A DNA stretch of 64,000 nt from Bisporella sp. PMI_857. Lineage: Eukaryota; Ascomycota; Leotiomycetes; Helotiales; Helotiaceae. Position 1 is the first letter of the stretch. The number at the start of each line of letters is the position of its first letter. Position numbers and translations under genes: made by a program. The notes below the pieces were generated by a model. That model did no database searches and had not been told where the DNA came from. It saw only the letters and a list, made by a program, of their open reading frames with translations. The stretch is from assembly GCA_021307315.1 (NCBI GenBank), contig JAJSPD010000012.1, positions 682,001-746,000 of the forward strand. Reading direction: 5' to 3'. Below, piece after piece: positions 1 through 10,924 of this stretch.

Positions 1-686
1 GGGAGAAGTCTTGGTGCGGGATATGTATTCGAGGTCGGGGCTGGGAGCATATTTACTCCCGTAGCGGATGAAGACATTTTTTTGATCTGGTATAGTTTGG
101 TGGATAGCAGCAGACTTGTGTGGACTTGATCATTTGCCGTAATGGATGTCAGGAAAATTGGTAACACTTTCCTATTTGAGAATCTGACAGATTTTCTTTA
201 CGTGAGGTATAGTATGAAACACTGAACGGAGGATGCACCTTAATAACTATTCGCATCCTTTCGTCTACTAGACTAAAACATTGTACGCTGAGGTATTTAA
301 ACACAAGACGCTTTTCTCTTCCAGCCAGGAAGAAGAGGCGTTGCTACCCCTGAAATAAGCGAGAGGAGAGACGGTACAGCCTGTTCCAGTGCAGGTCACC
401 ACTTCTTCAAGTTCCTTTCTTGTGCTTAATGAGACGTAGTATCTATTTCCACAGATTACGGAGCACCTTCAGAGCGTCCAAACGCAACATAGGAGGTTGT
501 TTGCAGGTTGAGTACATATGCTTATTTCCATCCCCGCTATCTGCCAAGGCAATTCTAGCCTAAGTGCTGTGCGGCCGCTAGCCTCTTGAACCCTGCTCCA
601 GAATAGTCTTGGCCCAGAATTTTTTTAATTTTTGAAGAGAGCCTCCAGGTTTGGCAGCCAGAAAGAGAGCTGTCCTGACAACAGCC
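1..686. other. Intergenic / 5' flank of rrp9
   Basis: No convincing coding region was seen on either strand. The last part should hold the promoter and 5' UTR of the plus-strand WD40 gene that starts at 687. Confidence 0.5.
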
Positions 687-2459
687 ATGTCTTCTTTCTT
701 CGCGAAGCCGAGATCAGACAATAAGCGCAAACGGCCCGACACAAATGAAGCTCCCAAGAAGCGTTTTGCGGCGTCCAAGCCGTCTCGACAATCGAAACCT
801 GCCCCGCGAAAACCTCAGAGAGACGAATCTATAAGCGGGAGCGATGATGAGAGTGAAGATGGGGGAAGAGCTAGATCTGAGGACCTAGAAGGTGAGGGTT
901 CCAGTTCAGATGGGGAAGGTGAAGACGAAACTGCGGCAGACAAAAGGAGACGGCTTGCAGAGCAGTATTTGGAGAATGTTCGGCAGGAAGTCGATGCAGT
1001 AGGGTTTGATGCCGAGGAGATTGACCGGGACCTGATTGCCGAGCGGTTACAAGAAGATGTCGCCGAGTCGAAAGGTCGAATGTACAGGAAGCTGGCGGAA
1101 GAATTGACGTTTGAGAGTGCTTCGCATAGCATCTTTAAATGCAACACCCAGAGCTTTACCAGTGTCGCAACTTGTCCGCCGTATGCGTATACGGCGACCA
1201 AGGACCTATGCTTGATAAAGTGGAGGATACAAGAGTATGTAACTACTACCTCGGCGTGCATTTTACACTATTAACTAGGATTTAGTCTGCCCAAGGATCA
1301 ATACCCCGGGAAAAAGACAAAGTCAAGACAAGCACCGCCTCGAAAGAAGCCTGTACAAGTGGCATTCGCAAAGGGGAACCGAGAAAAGGTGAAAGATAAG
1401 ACAACATATCAAGGACATGTAGACAACATCCTGACAGTGGCTGCCTCCCCAGACGGGAAATATGTTGTCACTGGAGGACGAGATCGGAGGATAGTGGTTT
1501 GGGACGCAAACAATCTGACTGTTCTACGGGTGTTTCAGCAGCATCGAGATTCAGTAACTGGTCTGGCCTTCCGACGGGGTTCGAATCAGCTATACTCGAG
1601 CTCCAAGGATCGGACGATAAAAATATGGAGTTTAGACACAATGGCATATGTGGAGACTCTGTTTGGACATCAGGATGAGGCGGTAGATGTTGCTACATTA
1701 GCAAAGGAGAATTGCATAAGCGTAGGAGCACGGGACCGAACGGCCAGATACTGGAAAGTCGTCGAGGAAACGCAATTAGTATTTCGAGGTGGAGGAGGAG
1801 ACAAGAAGAAAAGCGGCACTACGCCGAGAGTGCTAGAGGGCAGCATCGACCGTGTGGCCATGGTCGACGAAGAAATGTTCGTCACTGGTGGAGATAATGG
1901 CGGTATATCACTTTGGACGATACATAAGAAGAAGCCTGTCCACACGCTATATTTGACACACGGCACAGATCCGGCTATGAAACCTGATGAGGCATCTGCG
2001 GAAACGCGTCCAGATCCGAAGGTCATTCCTACGCCACAGCCAAGATGGATTACAGCGCTTGCGACAATTCCTTTCTCGGATGTTATCTTGAGCGGTAGTT
2101 GGGATGGGCATGTTCGAGCTTGGAGAGTAAGCAACGACAAGAAGAAAATCGAGCCTCTTGGAATAGTCGGAGCACCGTCTTTAGCACAGAACGGGCTTAG
2201 CAATGGTAATTCTTCATCCATGCCAGAACCATTGCCAATAATAAAAGGCGTGATCAACGATATATCAGTCTTCGAGCGAGGAGACAGAGGAAAAGATGGG
2301 GTCTGCATTGTTGCGGCCGTAGGCAAAGAGCATCGATTTGGCAGGTGGAAGAAGATAGAGCAAGGGAGGAATGGAGCCATGGTATTTGAAGTGCCCAGGA
2401 TAGAAAAGTCGACGTCGAATGGTGTGTCTGAAGGTGCAGATGCAGATGATGAATCATGA
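687..2459 (+). CDS. rrp9: U3 snoRNP-associated WD40 protein Rrp9
   Basis: Two exons, 687-1234 and 1286-2459, joined over a 51-nt phase-2 intron (GTATGT donor, ATTAAC branch region, TTTAG acceptor) give 573 residues, the size expected for this family. The first 180 or so residues are charged and low-complexity, with a Ser/Asp/Glu-rich stretch near residues 50-80 and a basic patch near the splice junction. WD40 blades begin near residue 220 with GH...WD-type units (GGRDRRIVVWD, SSKDRTIKIWS, GARDRTARYW), and a later one near residue 440 reads SGSWDGHVRAW. Family knowledge: Rrp9/U3-55K binds the box B/C motif of U3 snoRNA in the nucleolus and is needed for 18S pre-rRNA processing. The ATG at 687 gives the MSSFFAKPR start; the reading frame extends 36 nt further upstream but only from a non-ATG codon. 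Confidence 0.9.
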
Positions 2460-2870
2460 GATGTAAAAAAGCATTGCTCGGAGTTGCAGGGATGCATTTT
2501 GGGGAGTTAGGATTATGTGCTGCATAGCAGCATTCCACTCAGCAATGTTGAGCACAATTACACCTCTCGTATAACTATCACTTTGATGACCTTTGAAGGC
2601 GAGTATGATATACATTATATGTTCTTCCGTGTGTTTTCTAGTACCCATCTGTTGGTAGAATAAACCATCACGAAAATGTACAGCATAAACCGTGAAATAT
2701 CACTCGAACGTAGGAACCGTGGACACAACCACGAGCCATAGAGCAGTCTATCTCACAGTTAAATACAGATGTGTAAGTAATTTTTACATTTTGGCAAGTC
2801 TATGAGCGCTGTACCATTTTTGTTCGTCTTCTCCAGGGTATGTATTTTGCCACATCGTGGCAGCTTCTTT
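2460..2870. other. 3' intergenic between convergent genes
   Basis: Short AT-rich spacer between the ends of rrp9 (+) and sad1 (-). No coding signal was seen; it should hold both 3' UTRs. Confidence 0.5.
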
Positions 2871-4514
2871 TTATCGTACATTCTTCTTCTTAGGTTCTCT
2901 GCGCCGTTCCCAAACCTGCACATAAGTCTCCCCGAGATACAGCGGCTTCTCCTTCAGTGACTTTTCCACGAAGAGATCTTGTATCTGCCACCAATCTTCC
3001 CTTGCACGATCTCTGATCTGTACTTTCCACTCCTTTCCTGCCTCAGCCTCCACGCTGTCGTCTTTGCCTCTAACAGCCTCGTGAACAATATTGGCCACCA
3101 AATCATACCAAATTGGGCCTCCACCTGAATGGAAATTCGGGTTAGGCTCGACATATGGCGCCATGTCCAGATTCCGGGCATCAAAAGTGACAATTGTGGG
3201 ATTGCATTCCGACACAAATTTGTTCTTCGAGAATCGCTTAATATGGAAAAGAAGATATGGTGGTAGAGGATGTAATAGTCGGTAGCGTTTTCTCGTATTA
3301 AGATGTTCTTGTGGACTCAATCCATTGTATTTTGATAATATGCTGGTAAGAGGGACCTGAGGAATAATGTTCTTTTCTAATTCGTCCTGGAATAGTGGTG
3401 CTGACGGTAGGTCAAGAGTAAGCATTAGAAAGCGATTGACGTCTACTTTCACCTCAGCCGCTTCTTCAAATCGAAGACGATCTCCTGCGTCGGCCTTTGC
3501 CGTGATCTCCTGAGACTCTACTTTCAGCTTGCCTTGGAAAACTTGCTGTATTATACTGCTCCCAGGCTTCGTCTTGCTGCCCCCCAACGCTAAGTGTAAA
3601 TTGTTCAAGAACCATGACAGAAAGTCAACGGGATCGGATTGTTGTGTCAAGGTAAACCTTTTATTCGATTTTAGGGAGATCTCTTGCAGAAGCTCATGTG
3701 GTGAGACATGAGACTTAAATGCCCGTGGGTTCCAGATCTTGCGAACAAGGATGGATAATCTTTTAACTAGCTCCGGTTTCTGAGAGAAGTCCTCTAGCAT
3801 GAGAAAGTTCCGCAGAGGCGGAATATGCGAGAGAGCTTGGATGACGACATTAAAGTAGTCGTTCTCCTTAATGTTGTTCATACCAACGAACCCAGGTGTA
3901 TATTCCTTTCCACCGAGCGCCCATGCTGTTTTTGCTTCTCGGTCCATCGCTATCACTTGCTCCTTTGTATATGTGGGATCTGAGACAAACTTAATGTCGT
4001 CTAAGCTCTTGTTCTTAACCTCATATCCTTCTGGCAAGACGTAGACCTTATGGGTTTGCATATTGATGTACACATGGTGATTAACTTCCAGCGCATGGAA
4101 GTAAGCATGCGATTTTGATCCTCGTCCCTGAAAGTACTTCCCACATACTAGACAGGCGTAGACGTTTATGTTTGACAGCGATATCGAGCATAGCTTTTCG
4201 AAGTCGAAATCGAGGATATTGCGATTTATCGTGTCGAGGTAAAGATCATCGTAACCTTCTGCAGGAGCAGTTTGCCGTACTACTGGAGCTTCAAACACCT
4301 CGTCGTCCTCTTCGATACCCGTCTCTCCATTCTCTACTTCGTCTTCGACTGTTGGTGGTGGAGGAGGCTCATCTATTTTGGCCTTAGCCATTCGTGCAGG
4401 CAGCTCAGATCCATTATGAAGCTCATGGAAGTTGTCGATGCGTGACTTCTTTGAAAAAGGAGAATCTATCCCTGAAATATCCTCCAGAGCCTCCTCAGCT
4501 TGCCTCTTGCCCAT
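2871..4514 (-). CDS. sad1: Tri-snRNP splicing factor Sad1/USP39-type (inactive ubiquitin-specific protease)
   Basis: Single exon of 547 residues from the ATG at 4514, giving MGKRQAEEA; the frame continues 32 codons upstream, but that start gives an unrelated leader. Residues 85-165 form a zf-UBP zinc finger with Cys109, Cys121, Cys124, His137, His140 and nearby His residues. The UCH-like domain runs from about residue 207 to 535. At the position of the catalytic Cys box the motif reads GMNNIKENDY, so the nucleophile is Asp. This is the known hallmark of the USP39/Sad1 family, which lacks protease activity and helps assemble and stabilise the U4/U6.U5 tri-snRNP in the nucleus. The acidic stretch at residues 55-80 is also typical. 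The gene converges on rrp9 and diverges from the trehalose synthase gene. Confidence 0.92.
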   Translation of the reverse strand: MGKRQAEEALEDISGIDSPFSKKSRIDNFHELHNGSELPARMAKAKIDEPPPPPTVEDEVENGETGIEEDDEVFEAPVVRQTAPAEGYDDLYLDTINRNILDFDFEKLCSISLSNINVYACLVCGKYFQGRGSKSHAYFHALEVNHHVYINMQTHKVYVLPEGYEVKNKSLDDIKFVSDPTYTKEQVIAMDREAKTAWALGGKEYTPGFVGMNNIKENDYFNVVIQALSHIPPLRNFLMLEDFSQKPELVKRLSILVRKIWNPRAFKSHVSPHELLQEISLKSNKRFTLTQQSDPVDFLSWFLNNLHLALGGSKTKPGSSIIQQVFQGKLKVESQEITAKADAGDRLRFEEAAEVKVDVNRFLMLTLDLPSAPLFQDELEKNIIPQVPLTSILSKYNGLSPQEHLNTRKRYRLLHPLPPYLLFHIKRFSKNKFVSECNPTIVTFDARNLDMAPYVEPNPNFHSGGGPIWYDLVANIVHEAVRGKDDSVEAEAGKEWKVQIRDRAREDWWQIQDLFVEKSLKEKPLYLGETYVQVWERRREPKKKNVR

Positions 4515-5442
4515 TGTAAGGATTGTGCAGGATTTGGATTCGGCGCTATTGTGCAGACTGAAATGCGACTTTTTTCTACATGAGCCTGTCGCGAAAAGGT
4601 GTTTTCCCAAATTTGGGCAAGGCTGAAAAAGTGGGACCTGTTGAAGGTACCAATCTGCATTTCCGGATTCACTTCCTCGTTACAGGATACACCATGTCGA
4701 TATAACAAACACGAGCCATATATCACGCATGCCTGCCATCCCCATACTGCTGATATGAAACGTGATGAGATGATATATCTGGCAAAAAGCTATGATGTAG
4801 CTGAATGGTGCCGTCATCTGTTGGTCATGTGATTGGGTTAAGCGCCACCAGACTTTCAAGTTCCACTTAAAACATGTCGAGGCGCAATCAAAAATTCGTG
4901 AATTCTCAATCGTTTCTATTCAATTCTGCGACTCTCTAACCATTTGAGGCTGTGTACGCTCTTTTTTTATCGCCAAGGTTACGATCGAACAATATGGTAT
5001 GATTTGTGCCGGACAAAGAACCACCAAGTCTTGGTGAGAGCGAAATGTCATGAGATCAGGAGACTTAACATCAGTAGCTTGCAGAGCAGACGTTCAATCT
5101 GCTTCCACTCTAGCATTGTAAAGCTCATAATGCCATTAAAGTCTACGTCTCGCAGAGTCTAAGTTCAACATCTACTGTATAACTCGTTTATTCTTCTAAA
5201 GTTCCCATTGTGTCAAATTATAAACAATTCCTTGGGCCTCCGAACAAGCTTCATGACATCAAAGGCGTAGATCACAGCATTCCAGGTCACACTATATAGC
5301 TGCATGGCCCAACAACACTTATAAAACTGAAAATATTTACAGCCAAACCAATTCTTTTTCCATACATCTATCTTCCACAGTAGTTACTCTCAAGCACAAG
5401 ACATCCATCCATAACTTTTGGCCGCCAGAGAGGTGTACAGAC
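4515..5442. other. Divergent intergenic (sad1 / trehalose synthase)
   Basis: About 0.93 kb between two divergently transcribed genes. No reliable open frame. The stretch just before 5443 is pyrimidine-rich with CAAG/ACATCC-like runs, as usual for fungal 5' leaders. Confidence 0.5.
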
Positions 5443-7716
5443 ATGAGCGATAGGTCTCAGACAACCCTTCCCTTGGGGACTACTACCCCTCCCCGGCAAG
5501 CCCCCAGTCCCATAAGGAATACACCCAAGAGCCTTCGGCCTTATGTCTTAGCTCTAATGGCCTTTCCTCAGGGCCGCCAGTTCCACACCAAGCCTTCCAC
5601 TCACCATACGCGTCGGCTAAGCAGTGTTGTGGACAAGGAAGGCATATTTAACGCCGCTCTTACAGTAGGCAAAAACACATATTTTCCATATATGAATGAT
5701 CTGACATTACTAGCCGCTCTTCGTAGGCGTATCGGCGGTTTTCAATGACTCTCCGGCTACAGCTGTCGTTGCTATTGCGATCCATGACTCTACCTACCTT
5801 CTGGATTTCAGTGTCAAGACACTTGAACTCAGCAACACTCCTCATGATCAGGATTTAATTGCCGACCATGTCTTGAAAGAGCTAGAGACATATGAGCACC
5901 TTAACCTCAGCAAGTTTATTGGAGCCGGAGTCCCTTATGACTTGATGAAAAAGAGTCCAAAACTATGCTCAAGATTATGGTTGGATTTAGACGTCGTTCC
6001 CATCACAATCGCGCAGGATGTAGATCGTATGAGAGATAAGGGGAACGGATCATGGGATGTCAAATCTGTTGATGAGCAAGCCGACTCGATGGCGAGAAAA
6101 TGTATCATGCATTTTGGTCCCTGTTTATCCCCTCTACTTCAGGTAGGCTACCGAGGAATCGTAGACATCGATTCCGATTTCCAGGCACGAATTCTCACTT
6201 TGGAGAATTTCGAACCTACTTGCGATTCAGAGACATGGAACTCCATGATGACGTTTGGCAACTCTTTGAAGGCTAAAAGAACTAAAATAGCGTTCTTCAG
6301 TAGCACACCTCAAGGTGGTGGTGTAGCGCTCATGAGGCATGCTCTTGTTCGCTTTGCGAAGTTGCTTGGCGTGGATCTAACATGGTATGTCCCTAAGCCC
6401 AAACCAGGTATTTTCCGGATCACAAAAACTATACACAACATCCTTCAAGGTGTCAGCAAGCCTGGTGAAAAAGTTAGCATCGATGAGAAGAGCGCCATCA
6501 AGAACTGGATAGAGGACAACGCTGAGCGCTACTGGTTGTCCCAAGGGGGACCACTTCGACCTCCATCCGAAGGAGGGGCAGATGTTATAGTAATTGACGA
6601 CCCGCAGATGCCTGGACTAATTCCATTGATCAAAAACATTACGCCACATAGACCCGTTCTTTACCGAAGCCACATCCAAATACGTAGCGATTTGGCCATG
6701 AAGGAGGGAACGCCGCAATCTGATGTGTGGCAATTTCTTTGGAACAATGTCCAACAAGCAGATATGTTTGTCAGTCACCCAATTCCTAGCTTCGTGCCAA
6801 GTAACGTGCCCAAACCAAAGGTTGCCTATCTGCCAGCGACCACTGACTGGCTGGATGGTCTCAACAAGAACATCAACCATTGGGATCAGGGATATTATGG
6901 GAATCTGTACAATCAGCAGTGTCATGCTCAAAGAATGACTGAATTGCACTGGCCTGCAAAGAAATATATCATTCAAGTTGCTCGTTTTGACCCAGCCAAG
7001 GGTATACCGGATGTCATCGAATCCTATGCCGAGTTCCGCCGCCAGCTAGCAAAGCAATATCCGGATGTGGAAACACCACAACTAGTAATATGTGGTAACG
7101 GGTCCGTAGATGATCCAGATGGAACTTTAATCTACGATGAGACAATGACGACTCTTGAGACGCGCTTTCCGGACCTGCTGCCAGCTGTTTCTGTGATGCG
7201 TCTTACCCCAAATGACCAACTTCTGAATACTCTCATATCAGCCGCACACATTGTCCTTCAGCTCTCGACTCGCGAAGGATTTGAGGTCAAGGTCTCTGAG
7301 GCCTTGCATAAAGGCAAGCCTGTGATTGCTACCAATTGTGGTGGGATTCCCCTCCAGATCCAAGACGGCAAGAATGGGTTCTTGGTAGATGCGGGAGATT
7401 GGCATGCAGTTGCGGGACATTTGTTGGATCTGTGGACAGACGATAAGCTCTATGAAAAGATGAGTAAATATGCAAAGAGTAGTGTCAGTGATGAGGTCGG
7501 CACGGTTGGGAATGCTTTGAGCTGGTTCTACTTGGCGGACAAATGGGCAAATGGAGATGGCGTGGTACCAAATGGGAAATGGGTATGTGTTATAGATCAT
7601 TATAACCCCGCGTGTAGGTTTTGCTAACGTCAATCGTTGTCTAGGTAAATGATTTAGCTAGAGAGGCTGCTGGGATACCATATCTCAAAGGGGAAAACAA
7701 ATTGCCTAGGTTTTAG
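5443..7716 (+). CDS. ccg-9: Trehalose synthase, CCG-9-like family 4 glycosyltransferase
   Basis: Three exons: 5443-5664, 5714-7582 and 7645-7716. The introns are 49 nt (CTGAC branch, ACTAG acceptor) and 62 nt (GTATGT, GCTAACG, CTAG), both phase 0, giving 720 residues without a break. The first residues are Ser/Pro/Thr-rich; a conserved N-terminal domain follows. The glycosyltransferase core starts at about residue 270 with STPQGGGVALM, and the E-x7-E donor-binding motif of GT4 enzymes is EGFEVKVSE near residue 594, followed by KPVIATNCGGIP. The last exon encodes VNDLAREAAG...LPRF, the conserved tail. Family knowledge: Neurospora clock-controlled gene 9 encodes a trehalose synthase and is stress- and clock-regulated; regulation here is not visible in the sequence. 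The gene symbol is by similarity. Confidence 0.88.
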
Positions 7717-9004
7717 TTGGTGTTTTTGTTACAATGTTACCTCGTCGGCGTTGGTGGGATTCGTATACACAAATCTAAGCCTAATTTTCAGCCAACTTTC
7801 AATGCAACCATAATAGATGGAACAATGAAATACCTCGATTTGAGCTATTAGCCTACAGTTCCATAATGTTTTTGTCATAAAGAGCAAAACATCTGGGACA
7901 ACAAGGCAAACTAAATACAGCTATTGGTCTCGAAGCCACTGAATCTTCTTTACTTCGTAATTAATGGGTATAGAAACGGTAGAGATGGATAGTCGTCTTC
8001 AGTTTCTCTCCCGGTTGAGCACAAAAGCTTCTCAAGCATTATCGTGCCTATGTCTACAGTCTATCAGACTAGCCGTGGGTAAGAATAGCTGTCTCGAAAT
8101 CTGCCAAGACACAACATTTCACGTGATTGTCGCTAAAGCTACCTAGCTAGTGCCAGACGCTAGCGAATCTCGGCCATAAATTAATTTTCGCCATGAGACC
8201 TCAACTTTTCTTCTTCATCAAAAAGTACCAGGGCCAGTAAGTACCTACAGCTCTTCAACCCCACCTCTCCTCTCATCATCAGGCACAATATGGGTAGCCA
8301 ATGGTCCCTGTAGCTTAATTGAGGGAAACAATTGCTGACTTATGCTTTTAGGCCACGACACCCATCTCGAACGCTAACAGTGGTGTGTTGCCAGCACTCT
8401 CGAGTGTGTGGCCCTGCAGATGAATAAGTTTGCTTACGCGAGCTCCTCGATAGGAAGTTTTTCTGCCGTGGGTCTTCTTAAGTGAGGGCGAGGGCAGTTA
8501 AATGCTGATAGAAGGGAGACATGTCAAATTGAGATATAGGATTGAGTATGCCAATGAGAGGAATGATGTGACCATAGGGGAATTTTGGCCGGTCCTAGAG
8601 CATTGGATATGCCATATCTAATAGGACACGAACAATTTTATATCATTACGAAGAATAATCATGCTTTCCTTGGTGAAGTTTTTTGTTTAAGTGGCATGGA
8701 CTAATATGGTTTCTGAGTCCACTACGACCTAAGCAAACTTGGTTTGTTTTTGATGCCTTCACTTGGCTTGTGACTGCAGTGTCACCAGTTGGATACTATG
8801 TTTCGGCCACTAGAGTGACTTGCCATATTCCATTGATGTGCTCGACTACATGCCATGAGAACGAACGTTGGACACTGTAACATCAGAAAATCTTGCAGGA
8901 ACATTGAGCAAAATGTACTTCCAATTCACCCACGCAAACTAGGCATTTTATGGGCTTTAGATAGAGTTTCCCGTCATCATGCGTACCATGACAGGAGGGG
9001 TATC
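7717..9004. other. Intergenic, 1.3 kb
   Basis: Lies between the 3' ends of the trehalose synthase gene and mak11. Only short chance frames; nothing recognised, and no tRNA-like fold was evident by eye. Confidence 0.5.
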
Positions 9005-10477
9005 TTATTCGCTATCTAAACTACTGCTGTCTGAGTCTTCTTCATCTCCATCACTAAAGCCCTCAAACTCCTGATCATCTTCCTCGTCTTCCTCATCGTC
9101 CGTCTCCAGGCTTGGAAGCATGACAAAGGCTGTCAGACATGTGATACGATTGTTCGTCTCGCATGTTCCTAATATGCCGCCGACCTGCTTAACCTCTCCA
9201 TTATGTGCTAGCAAATCTGACGCCGACAGATTCCAGACTCTCACAGTACCATCGCTGCCTCCTGTCACAACGAAGAAGCTCCTTGATGCGCCACTCCCAA
9301 TAGGTAGTATCTTGAAATCCTTGATACGACCAGTAATTCCCACTGACTTCCCCCCAAGCTGTGCAATCAGCTTTGCCGAAGGCAGAGGTGCATCCTTCGA
9401 GTCCTTTGTAGATGATACTACCAGATCTTCTGTTCTAGTAGAATAGAACAGTATTCTGGCATCCTCTGTTGAAACAGCCATGACTTGGTCATCTTTGGTG
9501 TCATCGATTAATACATAGCATAACTGATGTATTTTGCTCCTTGGTTCTGGGATGACTTTGCATTTCGGCTTGCTATCGTTGCCAAACACCATAACCCCCC
9601 TCTCGAAACCCACACAGAACTCTAACTCATCTGCTTCTGCGGTGCTTCCCCAAGCTACCTTTCTACCCTCTCCACTGCTAAATCTGCCTTCCCCCACCTC
9701 CTGAAGAATATTTCGTTCAAAATTCAAGGCTCCGGCTTTCTTACCAGTTACCAAGTTCCACAGCCGCATACACTTCTCTCCTTTTCCAACACTTATCATT
9801 ATTTTCATGCTAGGGTGTACGGCAAAATCATTTATTCCACTGGGGGCGCCGCCCGTCGGTGCCGTATCTCCACTAGGCCTGCCTACTGCTTTTGGTATTG
9901 GCGCTTTTATTGTGCTTAGGAGACTCCAGTCCTTCGTCCTTGTAACAGCAATAATACTGTCTTCTGCCGAACTAAGTAGTTTGGCCCTCGTAGGAAAGTA
10001 TAAACTTGTTATGCTTGAGGAATGGTGTTGTAAATTGCCTAACTCACGATTCTGGGCATTCTCTACCACAGGCCGCGAGGTCAACGAAGGTATAACAGGT
10101 ATCGTGATTTTTGTAGGAGCATGTGCTGAGAGATGATATAGATTTATTCGCTCGTCAGTGCTCCCAGTTGCGAGAATAATTTTTTGTGGTTGGTTCGGGA
10201 TGGGAGCCGATGGAGGTGAGAGTGCTAGACAACGAATGGCGGATGCGTGAGCATCGAAGAGGAATGTATCAGCGAATCGCGCCTCGCCAGGAGGGGTTAT
10301 GGTGGTAGTTATTCCATGCAAAACTCGATCGTATGAACCTGTCACTATTTGGATTGTGATATTTGCTGGCTTAGCAGACTGCGGGGGCGGCGTAAGGCTT
10401 GCTTTGATCTTTTTGCTTGAAACAGATGGCTTAGCAACGACTGGTTCTTCATTAGAAGAGCGTTTTCGTTTCGCCAT
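9005..10477 (-). CDS. mak11: Mak11-like WD40 ribosome biogenesis protein (PAK1-interacting protein 1 homologue)
   Basis: Single exon, 490 residues. A basic leader (MAKRKRSS) of nuclear-signal type precedes a WD40 propeller of about 380 residues. It opens with IQIVTGSYDRVLHGI, and recognisable blades include LATGSTDERINLYHL, LWNLVTGKKAGALNF and VVTGGSDGTVRVWNL. The C-terminus is strongly acidic, with runs of Glu/Asp and Ser ending SDSSSLDSE, as in Mak11/PAK1IP1 proteins. Family knowledge: Mak11 acts in the nucleolus in 60S subunit assembly, near the Rlp24 step, and yeast mutants lose killer double-stranded RNA. The gene is intact. The upstream 470 bp to the next feature hold its promoter. Confidence 0.85.
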   Translation of the reverse strand: MAKRKRSSNEEPVVAKPSVSSKKIKASLTPPPQSAKPANITIQIVTGSYDRVLHGITTTITPPGEARFADTFLFDAHASAIRCLALSPPSAPIPNQPQKIILATGSTDERINLYHLSAHAPTKITIPVIPSLTSRPVVENAQNRELGNLQHHSSSITSLYFPTRAKLLSSAEDSIIAVTRTKDWSLLSTIKAPIPKAVGRPSGDTAPTGGAPSGINDFAVHPSMKIMISVGKGEKCMRLWNLVTGKKAGALNFERNILQEVGEGRFSSGEGRKVAWGSTAEADELEFCVGFERGVMVFGNDSKPKCKVIPEPRSKIHQLCYVLIDDTKDDQVMAVSTEDARILFYSTRTEDLVVSSTKDSKDAPLPSAKLIAQLGGKSVGITGRIKDFKILPIGSGASRSFFVVTGGSDGTVRVWNLSASDLLAHNGEVKQVGGILGTCETNNRITCLTAFVMLPSLETDDEEDEEDDQEFEGFSDGDEEDSDSSSLDSE

Positions 10478-10924
10478 TTTGCAAAATACTCTTGGAGTTA
10501 TGGACGAAATGTTTTCAAAAATCTCTCAAGAAAAAAAAATCCATCTCAAGATATTTTTTTGGCAGGGTTCCCCAGATTTGATGACTAAGCATATTCTTGG
10601 CATTATTTCAAACAACTTCTCGAGAATCAACCTAAAACATCCTTTGAAGACTGTTCGAATTTGATAAGAACGCAGTCCTTCGAACTTGAGCATATTACAT
10701 CTTAATGTCTCAGGGCGACATGATTTACGGTCTTGAGAAAAAACCTTTTAGAGAATGGGACTCCAAATATAGTTGCAAGCTTGTGTTCATTATTCGAACT
10801 TCTCCGCCTCTCTCAAGCTAGAGAACCCATTATCCCAGTTTCTTCGCGTACTCACTTAGAGATTCGACAATTCTCCAGGTGGCACTGCTATATACATTTC
10901 GACTAACCACTATGCTGTTGTCAA
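10478..10924. other. Intergenic, upstream of mak11
   Basis: A-rich stretch at about 10530-10550 and no coding signal. It separates the conserved block from the first decayed accessory gene. Confidence 0.45.

Noticed and set aside
1235..1278. 44-nt intron in rrp9 ending at TTAACTAG
   Set aside because: That acceptor puts a stop in frame; using the AG at 1284-1285 keeps phase 2 and gives a clean junction.
2871..4514. Missing catalytic Cys in a ubiquitin protease
   Set aside because: It is the normal state of the Sad1/USP39 family (Asp at this site), so it is not a defect or a novelty.
8281..8345. tRNA-like string TAGCTTAATTGAGGG
   Set aside because: No cloverleaf could be drawn around it and the usual T-loop GTTCRANYC is missing.
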